DNA of 64,000 nucleotides, taken from Poteriospumella lacustris (taxonomy: Eukaryota > Sar > Chrysophyceae > Chromulinales > Dinobryaceae). Positions 55,101 through 64,000 of this stretch are shown in pieces. The stretch lies in the NCBI GenBank assembly GCA_008000375.1, contig SMOI01000045.1, forward strand, positions 62,001 to 126,000, in the 5' to 3' direction. A program made the translations under genes and the position numbers. Below the pieces are notes generated by a model. That model did not search any database, had not been told where the DNA came from, and worked only from the letters and a program-made list of their open reading frames with translations. How positions within the stretch are numbered: position 1 is the stretch's first letter; every line of letters starts with the position of its first letter.

Positions 55101-57353
55101 GAAGCTGCTCTGTGATTCGCAAGCGCGTGAAATTGTCAGCAACGTTTTGATCGTTCGGTTTGAGACAGCGAATGTAGTGGGGCGAAGTGGAGTAGATGGT
55201 GGTCATTAGAGCACCTAGTTGATCCTTGAACTGAGAGCCGACGCTCAGGACTGCAGCTGAGGGCTGCGCTTTTCTCTCAGAGACGCCCACCGATTTACGC
55301 TTGCCAGGAGGAAGTACTGTGAGGTCAGGATCGACAGTGGCGGAGACCACATCGGGTCGGAACAAGCTGCCAAGCAGTCTGTTTGATGACGACTGCAACA
55401 AAGAGTTGGCCTCCTTTGGCAGCTCATCCTTGTTTTTCTCGACAAATGTTGCCACAGTGTATTCTACCATGCCTGCATAGTGATTAATGCTGAACTTACC
55501 ACTGCGCTTTTGGGGCGCAGTAGCACCAAAACGCGGATTTGTTGCGTAATCCTTGTACATTCTGGCGGCAAACTTCTCGTCCGAAGCCTTGGGTAGGCGA
55601 CACTCATCATCCAACATGGCAATGAGACCATTGATGCGGTGTTCAATCAAATCCAAGCAGTCTTTGTTGTCAGGAAAGTGGATAAAGCTCCATTCAATCT
55701 TTTCCTTTTCATACTCTGTCTGCTCCAATTTGAAAATGAACTGATTGAACTGTTGCTGCAATGCCTCGTTGGCATAATTGATGCACAACTGCTCAAATGA
55801 ATTGATAGCAAAACTCTCGAATCCAAAAATATCCAAAACACCAATGTTCGCCCGGATGTTGGATGCTTCCACTTCGATTCGAATGTTGATCGTCTTTACG
55901 ATCCAATCGAACATTTTTCCATACATGGCTTTCGATAGAGCATCCCTGGCATCTGCAGCTTGAACTTTCGTCAATTTCTTGTAATAAGTTTCACCGGCAG
56001 CAACAATTTGCTTGACTGTGAGCGACTCGAGAAGCTGTTCTTTCGACAGTCCAAGCAGAGTGGTGCAGAGTGCCATAGCCTTCTCGTTTTCCGGGTTGGG
56101 GTCGAGAACACTTCCTTCTCCCTCCCCGTCCGTGAAGCTCTGAAACCACAGCTGTCCCAAGTGCAATATTCCAGCGACGATATCAAACATTAAAATTTGA
56201 TCTTCCGGGTCAAAATTGAGAGTGTGAAGGGCGCCGCAGAGTGACTCATACTCCTCGCCGTCGTTCACGTTCGTCAACTGAAACACGCCACTCTTACTGG
56301 TGTAATTGAACTCTTCTAATCGCCGCAAGCCTCGTCTGAGCTTTTCTTCTTCGGTCGAGCCGGAGACAAGCTGATAGAAAATGTGAAAGTTCCGCTCGCC
56401 GCTTTGTTGAAGTGGGAGACGCACTTTTTCAAGAAGATATGTCTTGATGCTACCACCAATCAAATTGCCTCGACGATTGAAGTTCAACTGAATAAACTTG
56501 CCGAAGCGGCTACTGTTGTCATTTCGTTTGGTCTTGGCGTTACCAAATGCTTCTAAGATCGGATTGGACTGCAAAATTTTCTCCATAATGGAGCCCTGAA
56601 GAGAATCCCCGGAATCCAAGCCGCGACCGACGGTCGTTAAGTACGACAAAACCACTTTAGTAGATTCAGTTTTTCCTGCACCGCTCTCGCCACTAATCAA
56701 AATGGACTGATTGCATTTAACTTCAGTTCCGCTCTTGTCCACCCCACGAACAATGGCACCCATCATTTGACGATACGCATTATCGGCGATGGCGTACACG
56801 TGAGGTGACAACTCTGTACCAACGTCAGCGCCCATAGATTTCATCAATCCCTTGTTGTAGTATTCATCGAGAATACTCTTTGTGTACAAATTCACACGTT
56901 TGAAAGGGTTAACGGCGATAAGGATAGGGCCGGTATACGTGTAGATGAGGCCCGACTTGTATCTCTCCTGTAGACAATGAAGAATCGCCGGCTCATTGAG
57001 AAAAGGAAGCTTGATCAAGTTATCTGCATGCTCATCATCTGCAGCGTTCCGTAATTTCAGGTCCGACAAATCGTCGTGTTCCGATTTCAATCTGAAGTCA
57101 GGTGTGATCAGACATGGTCAAACGGGGAGCACATTTTGCGAACGTACCTGAAGTTCACGATTGAAGCACCGGAATCGCAGTTAACAGATATCACGGTTTC
57201 CGATCCGTCGATAGCCTACAAAGTCAGGGTTATCGTCACTTTCCACCACCGATTATCAGTCTTGCAAGAACCCACCTTGTCGACAATGGTTCCGCTAATC
57301 CACGCCTCCGTCGAAACGGTATCGCGCACCCACACGTTAACACCAATCTCCAT
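52169..57353 (-). CDS. Unconventional myosin with IQ motifs, PH-like domain and C-terminal coiled coil
   Basis: Seven exons (57276-57353, 57148-57215, 53356-57091, 53173-53279, 52896-53105, 52565-52835, 52169-52498) give 1599 residues. A small SH3-like start (VNVWVRDTVSTEAWISGTIVD) leads into a complete motor: P-loop GESGAGKTEST (about 183-193), NDNSSRFGKFIQLNF, switch II DIFGFESFAINSFEQLCINYANE. Five or six IQ motifs (AVRLIQRMYRGSVARR, ALTIQSLVRCYITRKR) and a coiled coil follow. Exons 4-5 encode a PH-like module (about 1295-1400: AILWEGQKVTQADVTVKLD, RAFGLFNNRIDVLPLKLAEI). A second coiled coil (LQEFELKLKEKDNLMKQ) ends the protein. One donor is GTTCG, weaker than the rest. It is an actin motor, perhaps for membrane cargo. 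The class is not assigned. Confidence 0.9.
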
Positions 57354-57949
57354 GCTGAGCTAATCTCTTATTACAAAAGAGTAAGCAATGGACGAAGACA
57401 AATACCCAGCAGAAGATGAGGGGTCAAAGCAAACTTTTCCTCACAAATACCGCGTTTGTCCGCCGAATCTGAGGATACACAAACACCAGGACTCTTCGAT
57501 TCAAACTAGTTGCGTCTGCTTTCTACGCCTCCCTCCCCTTCTGAGATGCGGCTTGAGAAATTCACTCAGAATCTTAACGGTTTGGAAAAGAGATTGATCG
57601 ATGATCCGAGTCGTTGCCTTCGCCATTCTCAACTTTCAGCGGAAGCGGCCGGGCAATCCGCGGCCAACTGCTAAATCTTGATTCATGTACATTATTGTAA
57701 ACTGTAAAGAACGTATATACACATAGTTTATCGAACGTTTAGTCACGACAGCAAGGTAGGGTTTCCGTGTTTCCGCAACTTTGGTTTCCGGTGGAGTCGT
57801 GGCTTCGATGTGTTCGCGTTGAGAGCCGTGAATTAGCAACCTCCACAGAACCAATTGCATCTTCATTTTCATTCTCTTGGCCGCCTTCTCTTGTTTTTCA
57901 AGGTCTTTTCAACTTTGGTTTGTTACTGCCTGAAGTTAACCTTTCAAAA
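57354..57949. promoter_or_regulatory. Divergent promoter region, myosin and SF3B1
   Basis: 596 bp between divergent starts. A 69-codon open frame at 57388-57597 is present but has no recognisable features and sits in the likely leader, so it is not called a gene. Confidence 0.5.
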
Positions 57950-60900
57950 ATGGATTACGGGAGCGACGAAGACCGGTCGGAGAACCCCATGCAGCAAAAT
58001 CGTGCCATTCGTGACAGGGAAAATGAGGTATTTAAACCCTTTTGCCATCTTTGCTACCAATCAAGCTAATGCTGGAGTTTCTTGTTTTGTGTAGTACCAG
58101 CAAAGGCGCTTCAATCGGAAGGTAACAGATGATGATTTCGAGGACAACGACGACGAGCAGCGGGACCGTCGTCGCAAATGGGACTTAGTGGAGCAAACTC
58201 CTGTGCAAAGTAAATGGGATGCAGAAGTATCGGCATCCGAAACATCGACAGTAAAAGCATTGTCGACCTCAAGGTGGGACGTGACCCCATCAGTCTCCGC
58301 ATCCACCACCAGTAGCTGGGGCGTGACTCCATCGGCTGATGACGGAGGTGCAAAAAAACGTTCAAGATGGGACCAAACTCCGGATGTCTCGAGCTCTCGA
58401 AATTTATATGACCAAACTCCATCCAATCTGTCCTTTTTGGAGACGCCGAAAATGTCAGCTGTGGGCATGACACCGGAAGTGGCCCAGCGAATGCGATGGG
58501 AGGCTGAAGTCGATGAGAGAAATCGACCTTTATCTGATGCTGACTTGGATAACCTTTTGCCTTCGGATGGATACCGCATTCTGGATCCGCCTGCTTCATA
58601 TGTTCCTTTGCGAACACCCTCTCGAAAGCTTTTGGCGACGCCGACTCCCTACCAAATGGGCGGCTTTTTCATCCAGGAAGAGTCGAAGGCGGGTGCGCAA
58701 GACCTTCAATCCGTCTCCAGCGATGCAACATTGCCGTTCATTAAACCCGAGGACCAACAGTATTTCGGAAAGCTTCTTGCTGATATTCCAGAGGAAGATA
58801 TGACACCAGAGCAGGCGAAAGAAATATCTATTATGCGATTACTGCTGAAAATCAAAAACGGAGCACCACCGCAGAGAAAGGCGGCTATGCGTCAGATAAC
58901 GGATAAGGCTGTTGAATTTGGTGCAGAGAGTCTGTTCAATCAAATTTTGCCGCTGCTGATGTCGCCGTCCCTTGAAGATCAGGAACGGCATCTTCTTGTC
59001 AAAGTTATCGACCGTGTATTGTACAAGCTTAACGACCTTGTCAGGCCTTATGTCCAGAAGATTTTGGTCGTTATTGAGCCGCTTCTCATTGATGAAGATT
59101 ACTACGCTCGAGTCGAGGGTCGAGAAATCATATCTAATTTGGCGAAGGCTGCGGGTTTGGCGACAATGATTGGAACGATGCGTCCGGATTTGGACAACCC
59201 CGACGAATACGTACGAAACACCACGGCCAGAGCTTTCGCGGTTGTTGCGTCAGCATTGGGAATCCCCGCCCTGATTCCGTTCCTTCGAGCAGTTTGCTTG
59301 AGTCGTAAAAGCTGGCAAGCGCGACATACGGGTATCAAAATTGTACAGCAGATCGCCATCCTCATGGGGGCTGCCATTTTGCCGCACTTGAAAGAAACAG
59401 TGTCTATCATTGAGCACGGTTTAGTCGATGAGCAGCAAAAGGTGCGAACTATCACAGCCCTTGCACTGAGCGCCCTAGCGGAAGCGTCGTTCCCATATGG
59501 CATTGAAGCTTTCGACAGTGTGGTAAAGCCCTTGTGGAAAGGCATCAAACAGCATCGAGGAAAAGTTCTAGCAGCATTCTTGAAAGCCATTGGCTTCATT
59601 ATTCCTCTCATGGATGCGAAGTATGCAAACTACTACACACGCGAGGCGATGACAGTTGTTATTCGAGAGTTCCAAAGTCAAGATGAAGAAATGAAGAAAA
59701 TTGTCTTGAAGGTGGTAAAGCAGTGCGTAGCAACTGAAGGTGTTGAGAAGGCGTTCGTCAGCGAAAACATCGTACCAGAGTTCTTTCGTCACTTTTGGAT
59801 TCGTCGCATGGCGTTGGATCGTCGCAATTACAAGCAAGTGGTCGAATCGACACAGGAAATAGCCAAGAAGGTCGGGTGTGCCAGTGTTGTCACAAGAATC
59901 GTTGATGATTTGAAAGATGAATCAGAGCCATACAGAAAGATGGTTATCGAAACGCTTGAGCTGATAGTTCAAGACCAAGGTGTCCACGATATTGATACGC
60001 GTCTCGAGGAATTGATTGTGGATGGAATCCTTTACGCCTTTCAAGAGCAGTCGGCGGAAGAGGCGTCACTACTCAATGGGCTTGGTACGATTATCAACGC
60101 ATTCGGTGCGCGCATGAAGCCCTACTTGCCCCAAGTTTGCGGAATCATTAAATGGCGTCTCCAAAATAAATCTGCTAGAGTGCGGATGCAGGCAGCAGAC
60201 TTGATTTCAAGAATTGCGCCAGTACTGCGTATTTGTCGTGAGGATCAGCTCATGGGTCACCTCGGCGTTGTCTTGTTCGAATACCTCGGAGAGGAATATC
60301 CTGAAGTGTTGGGTAGCATCTTGGGAGGTTTGAAGGCTATCGTTAACGTGATCGGCATGTCGAAAATGACTCCACCAATCCGTGAACTTCTTCCTCGGCT
60401 CACGCCAATCCTCAAGAATCGTCACGAAAAAGTGCAAGAAAACTGTATCGATTTAGTTGGGCGCATCGCAGACCGAGGCGCGGACCAAGTATCAGCACGA
60501 GAATGGATGCGAATCTGTTTTGAATTATTGGATATGCTGAAGGCCCATAAGAAAGCGATTCGGCGAGCAGCTGTGAATACCTTCGGCTATATCGCGAAGG
60601 CGATCGGTCCGCAGGATGTTCTTCACACGCTTCTCAACAACCTCAAAGTTCAGGAGCGACAGCTTCGAGTTTGTACGACAGTTGCTATTGCTATTGTCGC
60701 AGAAACGTGTGGCCCTTTTACTGTTCTCCCCGGGTTGATGAATGAGTATCGAATTCCTGACCTAAACGTTCAGAATGGTGTTCTGAAAGCTCTCAGCTTT
60801 ATGTTTGAGTACATTGGTGAAATGGCGAAGGACTACATTTACGCTGTGGCCCCGCTATTGGAAGATGCGCTTATGGACAGAGATTTAGTTCATCGTCAAA

Positions 60901-61244
60901 CGGCGGCGACAACTGTGAAGCATCTAGCTCTCGGTGTCGTTGGTCTGAATTGTGATGACGTTCTTCTGCATCTGCTCAACTTTGTGTGGCCAAATGTGTT
61001 CGAGGAATCCGCTCATTTAGTGAATGCAACAATGGAAGCTATCGAAGGACTTATTGTTGCGCTCGGTGGTGGAAGAGTAGCTATGTACGCCTTTGCGGGC
61101 TTATTTCATCCAGCACGAAAGGTCCGTGAGGTTTTTTGGAAGGTGTACAACACCATCCATATTTCGTCGTATGAAGGACTAGTCTCAGTGACGCCTGTGA
61201 TGGATGATGGCTCTTGTCTCCCGCATCATGATATTATGCTGTAA
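57950..61244 (+). CDS. SF3B1: Splicing factor 3B subunit 1
   Basis: Two exons (57950-58027 and 58095-61244) encode 1075 residues. The N-terminal third has TP-rich repeats ([24 protein letters not shown]), the phosphorylated U2AF/NIPP1-binding region, which is much shorter than in humans (1304 residues). The HEAT-repeat body is highly conserved: [20 protein letters not shown] holds the lysine equivalent to human Lys700, and [92 protein letters not shown] and [16 protein letters not shown] follow in order. It clamps the branch-point helix in U2 snRNP. The very end ([19 protein letters not shown]) is diverged but keeps the terminal hydrophobic pattern. Confidence 0.97.
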
Positions 61245-61476
61245 GAATAAGGACCTAAAGGCTTCTGGCGGTAAATACAGTACTCGACAAACAATGTTAT
61301 TTGTTGTTTGGCAGTATTGGAATTAATCGAGTAGGGTTGACAGGTTAAATACTGCATTTGTTCCCAAAAAAATCGCGCAGGTCGCGGAATCACTACAATG
61401 TGACCAAGCGAATGCAGGCTCGAGACCCGCAAGCTGGGCGTCAGTTCACATGGGAGATAAACTTACTAAATCAGGC
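61245..61476. other. Convergent intergenic region
   Basis: 232 bp between SF3B1 (+) and the PKA gene (-). Nothing notable. Confidence 0.5.
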
Positions 61477-62647
61477 TTAAAACTCTAGGAAAGGGTCCTT
61501 GTTTTGACCCAGCACTGGTAGAGGCGCTTCCTCTAACGAATCGGGATAAGGATCGAAGTTTGAAGTGTCTGCATCACTTGTGACCGGAGGTACAATAGGT
61601 GCGGGCAGTTGCTTTTGCAGCAGGGCCTCCCAGTCGTATCCTTAAAACCATTTGTGCTTTTTAATGTCATCTGCGCCGCCCTTCAAGCAGCCGTATCTCT
61701 TGGTAAGATCCGCCACTAACAGTTTCTTGATGAGCGACTTCGCATTTCTGTCAAAGTGACGAGGGAATGTAACTTTGCCGGCAAGAATCTGTTGATAAAT
61801 GCCCATCGGATCGTCGTCGACGAATGGTGGTTGTCCAGCCATCATTTCGTACAGCAAAATTCCCAGAGTCCACCAATCGACTCCCTTTCCATGTCCTTTG
61901 TTCAGTAAAACTTCAGGAGCAATATATTCCGGTGTACCGCAGAGAGTGTACGTCTTGAAAGCAACTCGCTTGGCGAATCCAAAGTCCGTGATTTTCAGGT
62001 ATCCGAGTTTGTCCAGCAACAAGTTCTCAGGCTTCAAATCGCGGTAAATGAAATCCGACGTGTGCATATACTCGAAGACTAAAATGATTTGGGAAGCATA
62101 AAACTTCGATGCTACATGGTCGAACCGTCCAGCTTTGCGGAGGTGCGTGAAAAACTCTCCACCGACAATGTACTCCAGCACCATATACAAGAATTTGACA
62201 TCTGTATCACAACGTTTCAATTAGGATCAGGATTTGACAAATCCCAAACGAGTCGTGGAGAAACAAACCTTGAAATGTTGCTGATAATCGAACGATGAAT
62301 GGATGGTCAAGATTTGAAAGGATATTTTTCTCGGAAATCATGTGCTCAACCTGAAGAAAGGACAGCGATGAGGGTAACCGTGGTTACAGCTCTTTGTGAG
62401 GATCTCTTACCTGCTGAAGTCTGATAACCTCTGCCTTTTTGAGCATTTTTATCGCCCAAAACGACCCGGTTCCCTAATCATGTATGCAGATGGTGAGAAA
62501 TTGTCGGTATCCGTGTTATCCAATCAGGGACAATACCTTGTGGGTGGCGAAGCGAACTCTGCCAAAAGATCCAGTGCCAAGAGTGACCCCGATATCAAAG
62601 TCCGACAGCCCAATGGGTGTTGGAAGCGTGCGCACTGTTCCAGACAT
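61477..62647 (-). CDS. cAMP-dependent protein kinase catalytic subunit-like, with in-frame TAA
   Basis: Four exons: 62537-62647, 62411-62473, 62269-62350, and 62201 down to 61642 (first stop) or 61477 (second stop). The kinase is AGC/PKA-type: GTGSFGRV (glycine loop), [15 protein letters not shown] (catalytic Lys), [50 protein letters not shown] (activation loop), and [23 protein letters not shown] at 61642-61644 then interrupts the frame exactly where Lys is usual. Beyond it the same frame continues for 54 codons with a typical C-tail: [24 protein letters not shown], and FLEF, the hydrophobic motif, then a second TAA. The product would be 271 residues if terminated or 326 with readthrough. 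It could be a readthrough gene, a recent nonsense allele, or a sequencing error. Confidence 0.88.
61642..61644 (-). other. In-frame TAA inside the PKA catalytic subunit gene
   Basis: TAA follows HKWF and precedes GYDWEALL in the same frame, followed immediately by GGA. No GT donor lies in the preceding conserved exon end that would let an intron remove it. A single A-to-T change from AAA (Lys) would create it. Confidence 0.85.
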
Positions 62648-63113
62648 TGTTCACTGTTATGATATCACCGAAAGATCTGATAAGGCCTGAATCAAGTGAT
62701 AAACAGATGGAGATCAATGACAAAGACAGCTTCGCTGCGGCCTTGTGGCTTTGGTGCTTGTGAACAAAATATCCCGAAACTGGCGATAGCAATTTGATGC
62801 TCACTGGCTCTGGATTATGCCTGGATCGCTAAAGACTTGACAGTTGCAGCTTTCTTTGGTGATGATGCTCTCACCTCTCGTGAAGAGGCAGCAGTTACAC
62901 ACTTCTTTGTGGCGAAACGGTTGTCTTCGGCAGGTGTCATTTGTCGCAAAGTTTTGTCGCTATTTTTAGACTTTTGACTGCCTAAAACGACCGTTTCGTC
63001 GTGGCAAACATCGAAGAGACCTCCAACAAGAATCAAAACAACGAAGCCTCAGTTCTATATTTGATTCACAAAGCAGCTTAATCACAACCTGTTCAGGAAT
63101 TTTTGATCAAAAA
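62648..63113. promoter_or_regulatory. Divergent promoter region, PKA and RSPH9
   Basis: 466 bp between divergent starts. A 73-codon minus-strand frame at 62815-63036 shows no domain and begins away from the kinase start, so it is not called. Confidence 0.45.
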
Positions 63114-64000
63114 ATGGATTTGAACTCGATTGCAAAGGTGGGGCCTCTGCACGGCCAAACTCTTAACATTGAAGAAGTTGCTGGACTCGAGGTCGGAGTG
63201 ATGCAGCGAAAGCTTCAAGAAAACCTGCCCGGAAACTTTTTCTTTTGGGGGAAAGTCTTTGGATCTACCCAAGATTATCTTGTTGTGTTTCATCTCAGTC
63301 CATACGACGAGTTTCCTGAGAAGAAGTTCTACTATTGGTGAGTCACACAAGTACAAGTTGTTCATGAAGCGTCGATGCATTCCTGACGAGTATTCATTTT
63401 GTTTGTAGCACTTCCTCTGACTATACGTTGCGATCCATGCCATTTTTGACTGAAGAGTATGAAAAGACAGCGAAGAAAATCTTCACTCCCTTTTTGGGCG
63501 ATCCATCTTTCTTTGCCTACAACGGTGAAGATCCCGAACCTGAAGATCCTGAAGCACCACCTGTGGAGCGATTCAGAGAAGTTCATCGCCTTGCACACAA
63601 TGTCAATGTATGTGAATCTATTTTTATTTCCCATTCTGGTGTACGTTCTCATTCGCGCTTCTTTACCTACAGAAAATCGATCACGATTGCTTCATTGTTC
63701 CACGAGGAGCCATCTCCGTTGACTCATCCAAGAAAGTCGTTCCAAACAGTAATTACCAAGGACTAAGCTTCAGTACGTCCACAGAACTACGAGCCTACAT
63801 GCATATGCGCAAGCCGGAAAATCTTCAGGGCATTGCGTTGCTCAAAAGACCGGGCATCGTGAAGTCGGACGATTTCTTGGATTGCATCGACAAGGACGAA
63901 CCCAAAGGTACGCTTCATGCACGTTTGTCGAATTGTAGAATGCTGTGAACGGTGTTTGATGTTGTTTTTGGATTACCGACAGAGATTTGGGCCATATCAC
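63114..64000 (+). CDS. RSPH9: Radial spoke head protein 9-like (3' end beyond window)
   Basis: Partial gene with four exons so far (63114-63337, 63409-63607, 63673-63907, 63983 onward). The frame is kept at every join. Matches to RSPH9 include FFFWGKVFGSTQDYLVVF near residue 45, TPFLGDPSFFAY, KIDHDCFIVPRGAISVDSS, NSNYQGLSFSTSTELRAYMHMRKPENLQ, and LDCIDKDEPKEIWAI at the window edge. Radial spokes link outer doublets to the central pair in motile 9+2 flagella; RSPH9 sits in the spoke head. Only the last 30 or so residues (by family length) are missing. Its presence implies a motile flagellated stage. Confidence 0.9.

Noticed and set aside
57388-57597. Small plus-strand gene between myosin and SF3B1
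   Set aside because: Only 69 codons, no domain, located in a divergent promoter or leader.
61642-61644. TAA reassigned as a sense codon
   Set aside because: TAA clearly terminates several other conserved genes in the window (COQ9, SF3B1, GYF protein, Crinkler-like gene).
61642-61720. Hidden intron removing the in-frame TAA
   Set aside because: No GT donor within the conserved codons just before the stop; the nearest upstream GTs would delete the conserved KRYG..HKWF segment.
62815-63036. Small minus-strand gene or extra PKA exon
   Set aside because: No domain and no splice sites that join it convincingly to the kinase start, which already has a good ATG.
1-64000. tRNA, rRNA, CRISPR or bacterial-type operons
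   Set aside because: No cloverleaf, rRNA core or regularly spaced direct repeats were recognised by eye; genes are intron-bearing and eukaryotic.

Overview
The window is nuclear DNA of a flagellated eukaryote. Its genes are split by short GT-AG introns (about 57-145 bp) and encode typical eukaryotic proteins: SF3B1, importin-alpha-like, syndetin, seipin, Spc25, casein kinase II beta, a PKA-type kinase, an IQ/PH-like myosin and two ankyrin-DHHC palmitoyltransferases. Flagellar genes (a radial spoke RSPH9-like protein, a CH_2-domain protein of the SPATA4/SPEF group, and a possible CFAP97-like protein) point to a motile stage. A Crinkler-like P-loop NTPase and the general style fit a stramenopile (oomycete-like) or another zoosporic protist. 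The sequence alone does not fix the species, and I saw no rRNA, tRNA or CRISPR.

Layout. 1-10 kb: an acidic low-complexity protein (+), a SufE-MnmA fusion thiouridylase (-), a CH_2 flagellar protein (-). 10-22 kb: FKBP (+), DHHC palmitoyltransferase A (-), COQ9 (+), a coiled-coil orphan (-), a small cystatin-like secreted protein (+), seipin (-), DHHC palmitoyltransferase B (+). 22-27.4 kb: an accessory island with a full Crinkler-like NTPase, a truncated inverted copy of it, and direct repeats derived from the 3' end of DHHC B. 27.8-38.1 kb: HIBCH (+), a large secreted G8/C-type-lectin protein (-), an APMAP-like propeller (-), and two identical tail-to-tail Spc25 genes in an inverted repeat of nearly 1 kb per arm. 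38.4-49 kb: syndetin (+), hexose-6-phosphate mutarotase-like (-), CK2 beta (+), importin-alpha-like (-), BCKDHA (-). 49.4-64 kb: GYF-domain protein (+), myosin (-), SF3B1 (+), PKA catalytic subunit (-), RSPH9-like (+, cut by the window end).

The genes are mostly independent housekeeping functions and not operons. Some themes recur: flagellum (three genes), valine breakdown (BCKDHA and HIBCH), and mitochondrial function (MTU1-like enzyme, COQ9, HIBCH, BCKDHA). The most unusual items are the SufE-MnmA fusion, an in-frame TAA in the PKA gene followed by an intact conserved tail, the Spc25 inverted duplication, and the Crinkler island. Exon borders were placed by hand from splice signals and frame continuity. 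Start codons were restricted to ATG.
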